This document shows, piece after piece, positions 18,247 to 32,881 of a stretch of 64,000 bases of DNA; position 1 is the first letter of the stretch, and the number at the start of each line of letters is the position of its first letter. This stretch comes from Acinetobacter lwoffii (GTDB taxonomy: Bacteria > Pseudomonadota > Gammaproteobacteria > Pseudomonadales > Moraxellaceae). Both the position numbers and the translations under genes were made by a program. The stretch is from positions 1,984,001 through 2,048,000 of the forward strand of contig NZ_CP072549.1 of assembly GCF_019343495.1 (NCBI RefSeq), in the 5' to 3' direction. The notes beneath the pieces were generated by a model. That model was not told the DNA's origin. It made no database searches and saw only the letters and a program-made list of their open reading frames with translations.

Positions 18247-20655
18247 TTATGCACGTGATTTGGGCTTCGCTTTAGGCTTTGGCCCACCAAACGGTTTTTT
18301 GGCATCGCCTGTTTCACGCGGCGGCAAACCAGTGTGCTGGGTCAGAATTTGACCACGTTCAGGACGTTTCTTGGTATTTGAAGGACGTGACTGAGCCTGT
18401 GCAGCCTTGCTACGATTCCCTTGCTCACCGGTACGTTTTTGCGAATCACCGGCAACCGTCGAGTTCTTCTTACGCGCCGATTGATACTGACCATCTGCAC
18501 TGCCTACAGGCTGATAAGTCGGAATCAAATGCTGTTTCGAATTACCAATCAAATCCTGACGACCCATTTCTTTCAGGGCTTCACGCAGTAAAGGCCAGTT
18601 GTTTGAATCATGATAACGCAAGAAAGCTTTGTGCAAACGACGACGCTTCTCACCTTTCACAATGTCAACATTTTCAGTATAACGCGCCACTTTCGCCAGC
18701 GGGTTTTTACCCGTGTAATACATAGTAGTTGCAGTCGCCATCGGTGATGGATAGAAGGTCTGTACCTGATCGGCACGAAAACCATTCTTCTTCAACCAAA
18801 TCGCCAGATTCATCATGTCGTAATCGGTGGTGCCCGGATGCGCCGCGATGAAGTAAGGAATCAAGTATTGTTCCTTACCGGCTTCTTTACTGTAACGATC
18901 AAACATTTGCTTGAAGCGGTCATAGGTACCAATACCCGGCTTCATCATTTTATTGAGTGGACCTTTCTCGGTATGTTCAGGCGCAATTTTTAAGTAACCA
19001 CCGACATGATGGGTGACAAGTTCTTTGACATATTCAGGGTTTAAAACCGCAAGGTCATAACGTAGGCCTGAACCAATCAGAATTTTTTTAATGCCTGGTA
19101 AAGAACGTGCTTTACGATATAACTGCGTCAATGGCGCATGGTCGGTATGCAGGTTTTGGCACACGCCCGGGAATACACATGACGGTTTACGACAGTTCTT
19201 TTCAATCTCAGGATCTTTACATGCCAGACGGTACATATTGGCTGTTGGGCCACCCAGGTCCGAGATAATGCCAGTAAAGCCTGGAGCCGTATCACGGATT
19301 TTTTCCACTTCACGCAGAATCGATTCTTCAGAACGGTTCTGAATAATACGACCTTCATGTTCCGTAATCGAACAGAAAGTACAGCCACCGAAACAGCCAC
19401 GCATGATGTTCACAGAGAATTTGATCATGTCAAACGCAGGGAAACGGGCATTGCCATAAGCAGGATGCGGCAGACGTGCATAAGGCAGGTCAAACACATA
19501 GTCCATCTCTTCCGTAGTCAACGGAATTGGCGGTGCATTCAACCAGACATCACGTTCACCATGCTTTTGCACCATGGCACGCGCATTCCCCGGATTGGTT
19601 TCCAGATGTAGAATACGGTTGGCATGTGCATAGAGCACTGGATCTGCAGCAACTTCTTCAAAAGCAGGCAAACGGATTACGGCCAATTCGCGCGGCGGTA
19701 ACTTATGTTTAATCGCTTTAGAAGCCGGTTGCAGTTGCACAATTTGCGTATCAGGATCTAAGTCATCCCCTGCTCGCACAATCGGATTGGCGACATGTTC
19801 TTTTTGGAAACCTTGGTACTGACTAGAATCCTTGCCTTGTTCAATCTCACAACCCTCGATATCTTCAGTCATGACATACGGGTTAATAATTGGATCAACA
19901 CGGCCAATGGCATCGACATCATTCGATGCAATTTCCACAAACTTGGCTTTAGAGGCACGGTTGTGTTTATTCACAATAAACGCTGTACCGCGAACATCAG
20001 TAATCTCGTGAATTTTCTCGCCACGCGCCAAGCGATGCATGATTTCAGTGATTGAGCGTTCGCCATTACCGTACATTAAAAGATCGGCTTTTGAATCCAT
20101 CAAGACTGAACGACGGACTTTGTCTGACCAGTAATCATAATGTGCAATACGACGTAACGACGCTTCAATACCGCCGAGCAATACTGGTACATCCGGATAA
20201 GCTTCACGAACACGCTGGCAATACACAGTTGCCGCACGGTCTGGACGTTTGTTTGGCTGATTGTCTGGTGAATAGGCATCATCAGAACGGATTTTACGGT
20301 CAGCCGTATAACGGTTGATCATGGAATCCATATTCCCTGCTGTTACACCCCAGGCAATATTTGGTTTACCCAAAACGCGGAACGCATCCACGCTGGTCCA
20401 GTCTGGCTGTGCAATAATACCGACACGGAAGCCTTGTGCTTCCAGGGTACGGCCAATAATGCCTGAACAGAAAGATGGATGATCGATATAAGCATCACCA
20501 CAAACTAAAATAAAATCACAGCTGTCCCAGCCGAGTTGATCCATTTCCTCGCGTGACATCGGCAAAAATGGCGCAGGGTCAAAACAAGACGCCCAATATT
20601 TGTCGTAATCAAACAACGCTTTTGGCGCAGTCTGCATGGTATAAGCAGTAGACAT
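18247..20655 (-). CDS. YgiQ family radical SAM protein
   Basis: An 802-residue radical SAM enzyme. The N-terminal DUF domain ([20 protein letters not shown]) matches E. coli YgiQ. The [4Fe-4S] CxxxCxxC motif is [12 protein letters not shown], with Cys421, Cys425 and Cys428. A second Cys cluster ([12 protein letters not shown]) follows about 50 residues later. The C terminus is a basic, low-complexity tail ([23 protein letters not shown]). I use the ATG at 20655 because YgiQ homologues begin just before the conserved block; an upstream TTG at 20706 would add 17 unsupported residues. The reaction is unknown. Confidence 0.9.
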   Translation of the reverse strand: MSTAYTMQTAPKALFDYDKYWASCFDPAPFLPMSREEMDQLGWDSCDFILVCGDAYIDHPSFCSGIIGRTLEAQGFRVGIIAQPDWTSVDAFRVLGKPNIAWGVTAGNMDSMINRYTADRKIRSDDAYSPDNQPNKRPDRAATVYCQRVREAYPDVPVLLGGIEASLRRIAHYDYWSDKVRRSVLMDSKADLLMYGNGERSITEIMHRLARGEKIHEITDVRGTAFIVNKHNRASKAKFVEIASNDVDAIGRVDPIINPYVMTEDIEGCEIEQGKDSSQYQGFQKEHVANPIVRAGDDLDPDTQIVQLQPASKAIKHKLPPRELAVIRLPAFEEVAADPVLYAHANRILHLETNPGNARAMVQKHGERDVWLNAPPIPLTTEEMDYVFDLPYARLPHPAYGNARFPAFDMIKFSVNIMRGCFGGCTFCSITEHEGRIIQNRSEESILREVEKIRDTAPGFTGIISDLGGPTANMYRLACKDPEIEKNCRKPSCVFPGVCQNLHTDHAPLTQLYRKARSLPGIKKILIGSGLRYDLAVLNPEYVKELVTHHVGGYLKIAPEHTEKGPLNKMMKPGIGTYDRFKQMFDRYSKEAGKEQYLIPYFIAAHPGTTDYDMMNLAIWLKKNGFRADQVQTFYPSPMATATTMYYTGKNPLAKVARYTENVDIVKGEKRRRLHKAFLRYHDSNNWPLLREALKEMGRQDLIGNSKQHLIPTYQPVGSADGQYQSARKKNSTVAGDSQKRTGEQGNRSKAAQAQSRPSNTKKRPERGQILTQHTGLPPRETGDAKKPFGGPKPKAKPKSRA

Positions 20656-20877
20656 GGCTAGCAATTCTCGGCTGGCAGATGATAGGAGATCTAAAAATAA
20701 GATCAAAGATGAAAGCCGATTATTTTACCATGAATCAGGTCTAGCTTGCTTGATTATAATTTATACAAAATCAGAGACTAACTGAACCACTTTCTATTTG
20801 TCACTTGAATCTAAAGTTTAAATATATCAAAAAAGAAATTTATCTTATTTATGAGGAGGAAAGCTTGGACAGAATCT

Positions 20878-22071
20878 CTAATTTGAACGGAGTCTTAAAC
20901 TAAATGCCAAACCTGTCAGTAATAACGCTGTGATAAACACAGTTAATCCTATCCAGCCATAATTTTCCCATACCAATCCGCTTGAGCTCCCCAACACGCT
21001 TGAACCCAGGTAATAGCAAAATAAATACAGCGACGAACCGACTGCCCGATACTGTAACGACTGGATCGACACCCAGCTACTGGCAGTCGAATGGGCAGCG
21101 AAGAAAGAAAAAGTAAAAATCAGCAATCCGATAAAAACAACAACCAACTGATTAATCAGCATCAGCGCCAAGCCCACAAGCATCATCAGGATCATGGCTG
21201 CCAATATTCTGAATTTGCCATAATGCCGTCCCCAGTGTGCTGCTCGAGGGGAGCTATAAATACCAGCCAAATAAGTAATCGAAATCACGCCAATCCAGAC
21301 ATGAGATAATTCAAATGGCGCTTGGATCAAGCGATAACTCAGATAATTAAATACCGAGACAAAGCAGCCCATCAAGATAAAACCTTGCAGGAATAAAACC
21401 CGAAGTTTTGAATCAGCGAGATTCTGCCTAAATGAGTTTTTAAAACGATTCAGCTTGATTGGATAGGCTTTAAAATGTTGCGAAGCGGGTAATAGGTAAG
21501 AAAATAATCCAGCGATACAAAGATTTAAGATACCGATAATCAAAGTGGCAGATTGCCAGGAGATAAAATCCACTAAAACTCCGGCAATTAAACGCCCTCC
21601 CATACCACCTATCGCTGTGCCAGAAATATATAAGCCCATGGCAAAACCGATATCTTTTTCTGCAATTTCTTCTCCGATATAAGTCATCGCGACCGCAGCG
21701 ACACCACTGACTGTCAATCCAATCATTACTCGTGTGGTCAGAAACACGGACCAGATCGGCAATATTGCACTTAATAGTAATAATACTGAGACTGAAAATA
21801 GAGACCAGACCATAATCGGCTTACGACCGAATCGGTCTGATATTAGTCCAGTAAAAATCAGGCCAACTGCCAAGGCAATGGTAGAAAAAGATAAAGGGAA
21901 ACTGCTTTGAGTCGGGCTGACCTGGAAATAATCAGCCAGAATCGGCATCATCGGCTGTACGCAATACAGTGATGAAAAAATGGCAAAGCCAGCAAGGAAT
22001 AAGGAAAAAAGCACTGCTTTAAAAGCAGAAGAGCCATATTCAATATGGCTTGAAGATGAATTTGAGGACAT
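20878..22071 (-). CDS. MFS transporter, YnfM-like
   Basis: A 397-residue inner-membrane protein with 12 expected helices. It resembles E. coli YnfM throughout: SLYCVQPMMPILADYFQVSP near 40-59, LISDRFGRKPIMVWSLF near 75-92, the GVAAVAMTYIGEEI block and the GMGGRLIAGVLVDFISWQ block. YnfM-type exporters are assigned to sugar or drug efflux by homology only. It has no operon partner; the rRNA operon terminator lies about 100 bases upstream of its start. Confidence 0.83.
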   Translation of the reverse strand: MSSNSSSSHIEYGSSAFKAVLFSLFLAGFAIFSSLYCVQPMMPILADYFQVSPTQSSFPLSFSTIALAVGLIFTGLISDRFGRKPIMVWSLFSVSVLLLLSAILPIWSVFLTTRVMIGLTVSGVAAVAMTYIGEEIAEKDIGFAMGLYISGTAIGGMGGRLIAGVLVDFISWQSATLIIGILNLCIAGLFSYLLPASQHFKAYPIKLNRFKNSFRQNLADSKLRVLFLQGFILMGCFVSVFNYLSYRLIQAPFELSHVWIGVISITYLAGIYSSPRAAHWGRHYGKFRILAAMILMMLVGLALMLINQLVVVFIGLLIFTFSFFAAHSTASSWVSIQSLQYRAVGSSLYLFCYYLGSSVLGSSSGLVWENYGWIGLTVFITALLLTGLAFSLRLRSN

Positions 22072-22177
22072 ATCCGCTCCATAGACCGGTTCAGTATACG
22101 CCTCTCAATTTTATTTTTATGTGATGTTTCAGTCGAAATAGCACATAAATAACATTTATTTGACTAAATTCTACGCA

Positions 22178-22216
22178 TAAAAAAATCCCCCTCTGCCTTG
22201 GCGGAGGGGGATTTTC
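22178..22216 (-). terminator. Terminator of the rRNA operon
   Basis: On the minus strand ATCCCCCTCCGCC pairs with GGCAGAGGGGGAT around a 2-base loop, then a run of seven T. It lies just past the 3' end of 5S rRNA. The strong GC stem is typical of rrn terminators. Confidence 0.9.
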
Positions 22217-22225
22217 GAATAATGA

Positions 22226-22340
22226 GCTGGCGATGACTTACTCTCACATGGGTAACCCCACACTACCATCAGCGCTAAGAGGTTTCACTTCTGAGTTCGG
22301 GAAGGGATCAGGTGGTTCACTCTTGCTATGGTCGCCAGCA
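22226..22340 (-). rRNA. rrf: 5S ribosomal RNA
   Basis: About 115 bases. The ends TGCTGGCGACC and TCGCCAGC pair to form helix I, and the internal GGGATCAGGTGG-type and TTCGGGAAGGGAT segments (plus-strand reading) are diagnostic. It is last in the operon, before the terminator. Ends are estimated to within a few bases. Confidence 0.93.
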
Positions 22341-22547
22341 CAACTGTTTATGGATACTTGCTAGGTCTTATTGAGATGCCTTGCTTTCTACCAAATAGAA
22401 TTCATTAACAGGTATATCTGAGTTCTTGCGAGTAGAACTAAGCAGTGCTTAATTATACTCTCATTTGTTCTTTAGCGTTCACTAAATCAAGCTGTTTTGC
22501 TTAATATCGAATCAATTGATCCTCACTTCTTTCGAAGTTCGTACAAC

Positions 22548-22564
22548 AACTGTTTGGGTGTTGT

Positions 22565-22573
<9 letters not shown>
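22548..22573 (-). other. 3' arm of the 23S pre-rRNA processing stem
   Basis: This segment is complementary to 25453-25476 at the 5' end of 23S (TTGTATAGTCAAG against CTTGACTATACAA, extended by GTTTGGG/CCCAAAC-type pairs). Together they form the long helix expected to be cut by RNase III. The match is seen directly; the processing is inferred from rrn operons generally. Confidence 0.75.
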
Positions 22574-25459
<2,886 letters not shown>

Positions 25460-25874
25460 ATACAACCCCAAACAGTCGTTTATCCTTACAAGTAGGATAA
25501 GCAACAGATCGTGTCTTTCAACACTCTCATACAGTTGGCGTTTCGTAGATTTAACTACAGTACAGCTTCAATTAGATTCATATACCAAAACGCTTGATTC
25601 AGTTAATTTCGCTAGAACTCATTTCTTGTAGTTGCCTACTTGAAACGAGTTTGAACAAATTATTTCAACTCAAATATATTCTGTTAATGATTTTTCCAGC
25701 CTTCGTCAGGTCAGGAAACTGTGATAAATCACAGAGATTATCAAGTGCGCGTATCATAACGCTTGTACTTGCTAATCTCTAGGATCTAAACACTTGATCG
25801 CTTAAGGACTAAACTAACAATCAACTGATTGTCTATTTATTAGCTTTTGTCTTTATACATTCCGTAGGAATGTA
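25460..25874 (-). other. Internal transcribed spacer between tRNA-Ala and 23S rRNA
   Basis: About 415 transcribed AT-rich bases that contain the 5' arm of the 23S processing stem at 25453-25476. No further tRNA or ORF is supported. Confidence 0.7.
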
Positions 25875-25950
25875 TGGTGGAGACTAGGAGAGTCGAACTC
25901 CTGACCTCCTGCGTGCAAAGCAGGCGCTCTACCAACTAAGCTAAGTCCCC
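25875..25950 (-). tRNA. tRNA-Ala (anticodon TGC)
   Basis: 76 bases, folding as a full cloverleaf. Acceptor GGGGACT pairs with AGTCTCC (one G-T wobble). The anticodon arm is CCTGC-TTTGCAC-GCAGG with anticodon TGC. The T loop is TTCGACT, and CCA is encoded at 25877-25875. It lies in the 16S-23S spacer, as is usual. Confidence 0.97.
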
Positions 25951-25998
25951 AGCTTATCAATAAGTCAATGTTTCTGATTTTCCGTACTTCGTCAGTAG

Positions 25999-26075
<77 letters not shown>

Positions 26076-26088
26076 TCAGATACATCGT

Positions 26089-26118
26089 ATGAAGAACAAC
26101 TTGTTGTGGATTCTTACC
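26089..26118 (-). other. 3' arm of the 16S pre-rRNA processing stem
   Basis: ATGAAGAACAACTTGTTGTG and the bases after it (plus strand) are the near-perfect reverse complement of 27797-27825 in the 16S leader. The pair flanks 16S and should form the RNase III helix of the precursor. Confidence 0.75.
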
Positions 26119-26135
26119 AATCGTCAATCTTTCGT

Positions 26136-27673
<1,538 letters not shown>

Positions 27674-28378
27674 AATACTATGTAGTGCCTTAAAGGGCAC
27701 CAATCTTGGCTCATCAATTTTCTGACAAATATTTCTCAAATAAACTTCGAGTAATTTCTACCATCAATCAATGAAAATAATTTCGATCGATCAACCAGTA
27801 AAAATCCACACAAGTTGTTCTTCATAATCTCTTAATGATCTTCTTGCTGATTCGTCACCAGCAAGCTAGGTCGGCTATATTACTCTCTATCTCTAGAAAG
27901 TCAACCAGTAATGAAAACTATTTTTAAACTTTATTTCTAAAACCCAACTCAATCAAACTTAACTAAGTCACTGTTTTATCAGAAGTTTTAATCTTCATCA
28001 CCGCCGATGGATGTGCATTCTACAGCATTTCAGAACGCTTGCAACACTTCTTGCAAAGATTTTTTATCGTGTGTTTATTTTTCAAACCAATGAAAACATA
28101 AAACACTGTTATATATAGTTAATTTATTTTCATTATTTTTAAATTTTATTGAGCACATCCAACGAAACCAACCTGCAAATAACATAAAATATTGTTTTAT
28201 TTGAATTTAAATTATAATAATCTTTATCACATGACTTATATCGTTCAATTCACATTCTATTCTTGTTTGATTTTTCATCAACCTGGCGTTTATATACACA
28301 AAACTTGTTTTATCCGGTCTTCTTCCAAGATACATAGGCCCTATTTAAATATGGAAAAATTGATTGCAACGCTAAAAA
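27674..28378. other. rRNA leader and upstream AT-rich region, no gene supported
   Basis: About 700 bases. 27674-27870 is the transcribed leader with the 5' arm of the 16S processing stem (27797-27825). 27877-27904 is the promoter. 27905-27945 is A/T-rich and could act as an UP element. The remainder to 28378 is AT-rich with no convincing gene; a 77-codon rightward ORF at 28192 is discussed under rejected items. Confidence 0.6.
27877..27904 (-). promoter_or_regulatory. rRNA operon promoter
   Basis: Minus-strand -35 TTGACT (27904-27899) and -10 TAATAT (27882-27877) are 16 bases apart, followed by a GC-rich discriminator (AGCCGACC). The short spacer and GC discriminator are typical of stringently controlled rrn promoters. 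A/T tracts lie upstream. Confidence 0.7.
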
Positions 28379-28412
28379 TTAAAAAGCCATCGCTATTGAG
28401 CAATGGCTTTTG
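28379..28412 (-). terminator. Rho-independent terminator of the TonB-dependent receptor gene
   Basis: On the minus strand GCCATTGCT-CAAT-AGCGATGGC followed by TTTTTAATTTTT. It starts 17 bases past the stop at 28429. Confidence 0.8.
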
Positions 28413-28428
28413 GAGTACTGAGTAACAA

Positions 28429-30444
28429 TTAGAATTTCATACTGACACGTGCCCAGTAATTACGTCCCATATTATTAAACTGCTCGGTTGTTGGTAAACC
28501 TGTCCCGGAAGCACCCATTTTATTTAAGTGCTCGGTATAAGTCCGGTCTAGGACATTATCGACTCCGACTGATATATCCACGCTATCCATGACATGGTAG
28601 CTACCGTTTAAAGACAAAGTGCCAAAACCTGCGCTCTGCTTGTTGTCATAACCCACAATATTACCTTCGTTAAGACTGATCCGGTTTTGACCATCTACTA
28701 CACGCCATAGCAATCCAAAATTATATTTGTCTTGAACATAGCGCAAGTTAACACGGGCTTCTAAAGGAGAGATTTGTGGTAACGGCGTATTATCTGTGGT
28801 GTTTTCACCCCAGGCATACATGGCGCTGATATCGGCCTGCAGGCGGTCAGTAAACTGGTAACCAATTCCAGCTTCTGCACCAGCGATAGTGGCATCGACA
28901 TTACGGGTATGTGCTTCAAGCATTCCCATCATGCCAGTAGGTTTATATGTCGTTAACACATAATCATTAATCAAACCTGCGTATGCGGATGCCCATGAGT
29001 TGAAATGACCATGCTCATGTTGATAACCAAAATCAAACTGTAATGTCTTTTCAATATCAATATTGGCAAAAGTATTGACGTTATCATTTCCCGTTTTAGG
29101 ACTAAACAATTCCCAGTAATCCGGCATACGCTCGACATAACCCAGACCAATATAGGTCTTGCCATCGTCATGATCGGGATGATGATTTTCAAAACGAATA
29201 AAGGCACTCGGTAAAGTCTCTTTACGATCAATACCACGCTTAACTGAATCAATATTGACTTGATCAATACGCAAGCCTGAAACGACTTTATTATCATCTT
29301 CTAGATCATAGCTCAATTCACCAAAACCACCAATGGATTGAAACTCCATATCTGTTGTTACATGAGAGTTCATCATGGGTTTAGTCGAATGGTACATACC
29401 GCCCGCATGTTTATTTAATTGAGAATCTACACCACTGACTAACTGTAGCTTATCCCACTCATGAGTCATTGATAGTCGTGAATTTAAAGTTCGACGTGTA
29501 ACGGTCATGGCTTTATTAGGTTCATCAACTTGACGTAAGCTAAAATTATCCATGATATGGTCATTAAAATTGTAGTTGACCTGTGCTTCTACTTTCTTAA
29601 GTGTCTCTGTTAGGTTTTGTTTTTGTACACGCAAACCTAAACTTTCACGTGCAAATTGAGAGCCATCCATCGTACGGCCAGCATAAACTGATTCACCATC
29701 TGCCTTACCGCCACTTAGCTCGACCCAAGTATCTTCATCTGGTGTCCAGCCAATCGCCAAATCAGTATTCCAGCGTTCCCAGTCTGAAGGAACTGTATTT
29801 CCATCCCCATCTTGATAACTATTCGATACCGAACGATTGGTATTCAGACGGATATATTTCTGTTCATCGCCTGCTGCGACTTCGACATTATGATCAAGGC
29901 GCCCGAAAGATCCCATCAAGACACTGGCCTGACCACGATAGTTTTGATCTTGATCAAACTGTTCCGGTGTACGTTCGAAAATCACCGTGGCCGCAGAGCC
30001 AGTATTGGCATACTGAACCGTTTGCGGTCCTTTAATCACCGAAATACGGTCATAGCTTTCCGGAGAAATATAGGAGGTCGGCGAATCCATACGACTTGGA
30101 CAGGCGCCCAGGTTTTCAGTGCCATCAGTCAGGATCTTAATTCGTGAACCAAACATACCGCGGAATGTCACATCACCATTGGTGCCGGCACCGCTATTGA
30201 CCGAACTAAAGCCAACAATACTTTGTAAATAATCCGCACCATCACTGGCAGGAATCGGTTGAATCGGCTGTTTAGGGTCGGCGCGGACAATCAGCCCATT
30301 GGCATCATTACCTGCTGCCGATGTCACCACAATCGGGGCAAACGTCTGCACTGGCATGGCGTCATTGGCCATCACTATCGAAGAATAACAAGCAACACAA
30401 ATCGCAGCCGCAAGTGGCTGTAAAGAAAATTTAGGCTGAGCCAT
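28429..30444 (-). CDS. oprC: TonB-dependent copper receptor (OprC/NosA family)
   Basis: A 671-residue outer-membrane receptor. A signal peptide (about 1-26, ending in MAND) is followed by a plug domain with APIVVTSAAG (TonB-box region), DGADYLQSIVGFSSVNSGAG, TFRGMFGSRIKILTDG and the family marker GACPSRMDSPTSYI. The rest is a 22-strand barrel ending in an aromatic C terminus (RVSMKF), as required for barrel assembly. OprC-like receptors take up copper ions. It follows the DUF2946 gene by 72 bases in the same direction, a pairing that fits copper handling. Confidence 0.9.
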   Translation of the reverse strand: MAQPKFSLQPLAAAICVACYSSIVMANDAMPVQTFAPIVVTSAAGNDANGLIVRADPKQPIQPIPASDGADYLQSIVGFSSVNSGAGTNGDVTFRGMFGSRIKILTDGTENLGACPSRMDSPTSYISPESYDRISVIKGPQTVQYANTGSAATVIFERTPEQFDQDQNYRGQASVLMGSFGRLDHNVEVAAGDEQKYIRLNTNRSVSNSYQDGDGNTVPSDWERWNTDLAIGWTPDEDTWVELSGGKADGESVYAGRTMDGSQFARESLGLRVQKQNLTETLKKVEAQVNYNFNDHIMDNFSLRQVDEPNKAMTVTRRTLNSRLSMTHEWDKLQLVSGVDSQLNKHAGGMYHSTKPMMNSHVTTDMEFQSIGGFGELSYDLEDDNKVVSGLRIDQVNIDSVKRGIDRKETLPSAFIRFENHHPDHDDGKTYIGLGYVERMPDYWELFSPKTGNDNVNTFANIDIEKTLQFDFGYQHEHGHFNSWASAYAGLINDYVLTTYKPTGMMGMLEAHTRNVDATIAGAEAGIGYQFTDRLQADISAMYAWGENTTDNTPLPQISPLEARVNLRYVQDKYNFGLLWRVVDGQNRISLNEGNIVGYDNKQSAGFGTLSLNGSYHVMDSVDISVGVDNVLDRTYTEHLNKMGASGTGLPTTEQFNNMGRNYWARVSMKF

Positions 30445-30516
30445 TTCTCTATCTCACTAAATACATAAATTAGGCACGGCTTGAGTCAATACCAACCCAA
30501 GCTGAAAAATGCAGAT

Positions 30517-30927
30517 TTATGCAGGCAGTGGTGGCGCTCGCCCCTGAGGAATTAAGAAGAGTTGCTGAAGGACAAACCAGACATGCTTAAAGGTTTTTTG
30601 ATAGGCAATTAAACGGACATGAATCCGGTCAAGAACCTGTTTGATGTCCAGATCAGGCGGTAAGACTAAATTGGCATGAACCTTACAGTACTGACACTGA
30701 TGATTGGCATCATGATGATCATGTTGAAGATGATCAGATTGGATAAGGTGACTATGCTCGCCAGCGCTATGCTGCGCATGAGCATCTGTCGCGATAAAAA
30801 GCGCACGCGTGATGGTTTCACAGACCGGAGCAACCTGATATTGCTTCGGTAACAAAGGCTGTAAAAATACAGCAATCTGTAGAAACACAGCTGCAAATGC
30901 AAATAGCAGCCCCGCGCGTAAAAACAC
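30517..30927 (-). CDS. DUF2946 family protein
   Basis: A 136-residue protein with an N-terminal hydrophobic segment (about 4-24) and a His-rich middle (AHAQHSAGEHSHLIQSDHLQ, then HDHHDANHQCQYCKVHANL). The C-x-x-C-x-x-H motif and the terminal RAPPLP are the signature of DUF2946. The family is found beside OprC-like receptors and copper genes, so metal binding in the periplasm is likely but unproven. It uses a GTG start, with AGGA 8 bases upstream. It is the first gene of a probable two-gene unit with oprC. Confidence 0.82.
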   Translation of the reverse strand: MFLRAGLLFAFAAVFLQIAVFLQPLLPKQYQVAPVCETITRALFIATDAHAQHSAGEHSHLIQSDHLQHDHHDANHQCQYCKVHANLVLPPDLDIKQVLDRIHVRLIAYQKTFKHVWFVLQQLFLIPQGRAPPLPA

Positions 30928-30955
30928 AGGCTATTCCTAAAACATGCTTATGTTG

Positions 30956-30961
30956 ATTATA
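30956..30961 (-). promoter_or_regulatory. -10 element of the DUF2946-oprC promoter
   Basis: TATAAT on the minus strand, about 30 bases before the GTG start at 30927. No good -35 lies 17 bases upstream, where the sequence is the def terminator hairpin. Activator dependence is possible. Confidence 0.4.
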
Positions 30962-30990
30962 ACAAAGCCCAATCAGAATTGGGCTTTGTT
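30961..30990 (-). terminator. Terminator of def
   Basis: A perfect 13-bp stem AACAAAGCCCAAT / ATTGGGCTTTGTT with loop CAGA, 30 bases past the def stop. The T-tract is short, so efficiency is uncertain. It sits directly upstream of the DUF2946 promoter. Confidence 0.65.
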
Positions 30991-31019
30991 AGACCATTTA
31001 AATAAACTTTAAAATGATC

Positions 31020-31550
31020 CTAGCGTTTCACTGCCACCTTGTCTTTATTACGCTGGCGAACCAGTTTTTCCACTTTTTCACGTGCACGTTGACGTTTTAA
31101 TGGTGATAAATAATCAACAAATAATTTGCCATTTAAGTGATCCATTTCATGTTGGATACACACAGCGAGAAGTCCGTCAGCATCAAGCTCAAATGCTTGA
31201 CCTTGCAGATTAATTGCCTCGATTTTTACACGTGACGGACGGTCAACTTTATCGTATATTTGAGGAACTGATAGACAGCCTTCTTCGTAGGGCTGCGTTT
31301 CTTCAGTCAATGGTGTAATTTTGGGGTTAATAAACACCATCGGTTGATCTTTATCTTCAGACAGATCCATAACAATCAGCTGAATATGACGATCCACCTG
31401 AGTCGCGGCAAGTCCGATACCTGGTGCTTCATACATGGTTTCAAACATATCTGCAGCGAGCTGACGAATTTCATCAGTTACTTCTTCGACAGGTTGGGCA
31501 ATGGTACGAAGACGGGGATCCGGGAAACTTAAAATAGGTAATAAGGCCAT
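31020..31550 (-). CDS. def: Peptide deformylase
   Basis: Removes the formyl group from the N-terminal methionine of new proteins; a cytosolic Fe2+ or Zn2+ enzyme. All three signature motifs are present: GIGLAATQ at 44-51, EGCLSVP at 90-96 (metal ligand Cys92) and [11 protein letters not shown] from 134 (His134 and His138 ligands, Glu135 catalytic). The length of 176 residues is normal. It is divergent from the LysM gene, and fmt is not adjacent on this side. Confidence 0.97.
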   Translation of the reverse strand: MALLPILSFPDPRLRTIAQPVEEVTDEIRQLAADMFETMYEAPGIGLAATQVDRHIQLIVMDLSEDKDQPMVFINPKITPLTEETQPYEEGCLSVPQIYDKVDRPSRVKIEAINLQGQAFELDADGLLAVCIQHEMDHLNGKLFVDYLSPLKRQRAREKVEKLVRQRNKDKVAVKR

Positions 31551-31670
31551 ACTGCATCCTCAATTATGCCATTGATCAAAAAACCAAATGAAGGGAATGC
31601 TTCATCAAAAAAATGTGTGTAAGATCGTTATTATAACGCAACTACGCACATAATTTTAGGAATTATGATA

Positions 31671-32825
31671 ATGAAAAAGGTTTTAAAGGGCATGCCATTT
31701 TTTAGTGCCTTGGGGTTTAAAAATCAGATGCTGGCACTTGCTATTTGTGTAGGCGTCAGTATGGGGACCATTCATTCCGCCGAGGCAGCACCTGCACGTA
31801 ACGTCAATCCACCGGCATTAAAAGCCAGTGCACCGAACGTGTATGTGGTGAAAAAAGGAGATACACTTTGGGATATCTCGAAACGCTTCCTGAAAAATCC
31901 GGTACGTTGGCCGGAAATCTGGGCCAGCAACAAGCACGTCAAAAATCCACACTGGATTTTCCCGGGTGACCGCCTACTGATGTGTGATTACCAGGGCCGT
32001 CCGATTATTGGTAAAGACGAAGGTGATGGTTGTGAAGGCATTATCAGCCGTTATCTGGGTAGCACCTCCTTGCAACCTCAGATTCGGGTTGAATCGTTAA
32101 ACAATACCATTCCAGTAATTCCACTAGAACATATCAAGCAGTGGTTGGAACGCTACACCCTGATGGCACCTGATTCAGTTCAAGGTACGCCATATATTCT
32201 TGGAACTGCCGATCAGCGCGTACTGGCAGGCAAAGGCCAGAAAGTCTATGTACGTGGTAACGGTCTGGAAGTTGGTAAACGCTATGCCGTGTATCGCGAA
32301 GCTGAACCGTATGTATTTACCGATGCGAATGGCAAGAAATATACGGCTGCACTCGAGCTGCAACAGGTGGCATCCGGTATTGCAGTTCGTGGCGAAGGTG
32401 ATGTCACCACACTTGAACTGACAGATAGTTACAATGCTGAAGTACGTCGCGGTGATCGTGTCTTACCAGAATACGATCCAATGTTACCGACTCTGTTCTA
32501 TCCGACCAATGCAGAAAATATTGCTGCCGGTGGCCAGATTGTGCGTGTATTGGGGTCAATTGGTACAGCAGCACGTCATAGTGTTGTCACCATTGACCGT
32601 GGTACAGCACATGGAGTTCAGACGGGTCATGTCTTTAGTGTGAATCAAAAAGGTGAAGTGGTCACTGATCCTAAAACTAAAGAACGTGTGCAATTGCCAG
32701 GTGAGCGTATTGGCCAAATCATGGTATTCAAAAACTTCGATCAATTAAGCTATGCCTATGTGCTAGAGAGCGAATTACCAATCAAGGTTGGTGCAGGAAT
32801 TCAAGCACCTCTTTTAGATGAATAA
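31671..32825 (+). CDS. LysM peptidoglycan-binding domain protein
   Basis: A 384-residue exported protein. A signal sequence (about 3-42 in the longer reading, ending SAEAAPA) is followed by one LysM domain at about 57-103 (YVVKKGDTLWDISKRF, then NPHWIFPGDRLL). The C-terminal 270 residues form a domain of unknown function found in proteins encoded next to dprA. I prefer the second ATG (31671), because AGGA at 31658-31661 is 9 bases away; the first ATG at 31665 is too close. Location upstream of dprA is conserved in Acinetobacter and Pseudomonas. A role in cell-wall binding is inferred. Confidence 0.88.
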   Translation: MKKVLKGMPFFSALGFKNQMLALAICVGVSMGTIHSAEAAPARNVNPPALKASAPNVYVVKKGDTLWDISKRFLKNPVRWPEIWASNKHVKNPHWIFPGDRLLMCDYQGRPIIGKDEGDGCEGIISRYLGSTSLQPQIRVESLNNTIPVIPLEHIKQWLERYTLMAPDSVQGTPYILGTADQRVLAGKGQKVYVRGNGLEVGKRYAVYREAEPYVFTDANGKKYTAALELQQVASGIAVRGEGDVTTLELTDSYNAEVRRGDRVLPEYDPMLPTLFYPTNAENIAAGGQIVRVLGSIGTAARHSVVTIDRGTAHGVQTGHVFSVNQKGEVVTDPKTKERVQLPGERIGQIMVFKNFDQLSYAYVLESELPIKVGAGIQAPLLDE

Positions 32826-32881
32826 ATATTTGTCTAAATAAAAAAACTTAATAATAAGAAGACAACCCTATAGGTCTCAAT

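Noticed and set aside
28192..28425. 77-codon rightward ORF upstream of the rRNA promoter
   Set aside because: No ribosome binding site, composition biased to Phe, Tyr and Ile as in random AT-rich DNA, and its 3' end is the receptor gene's terminator hairpin.
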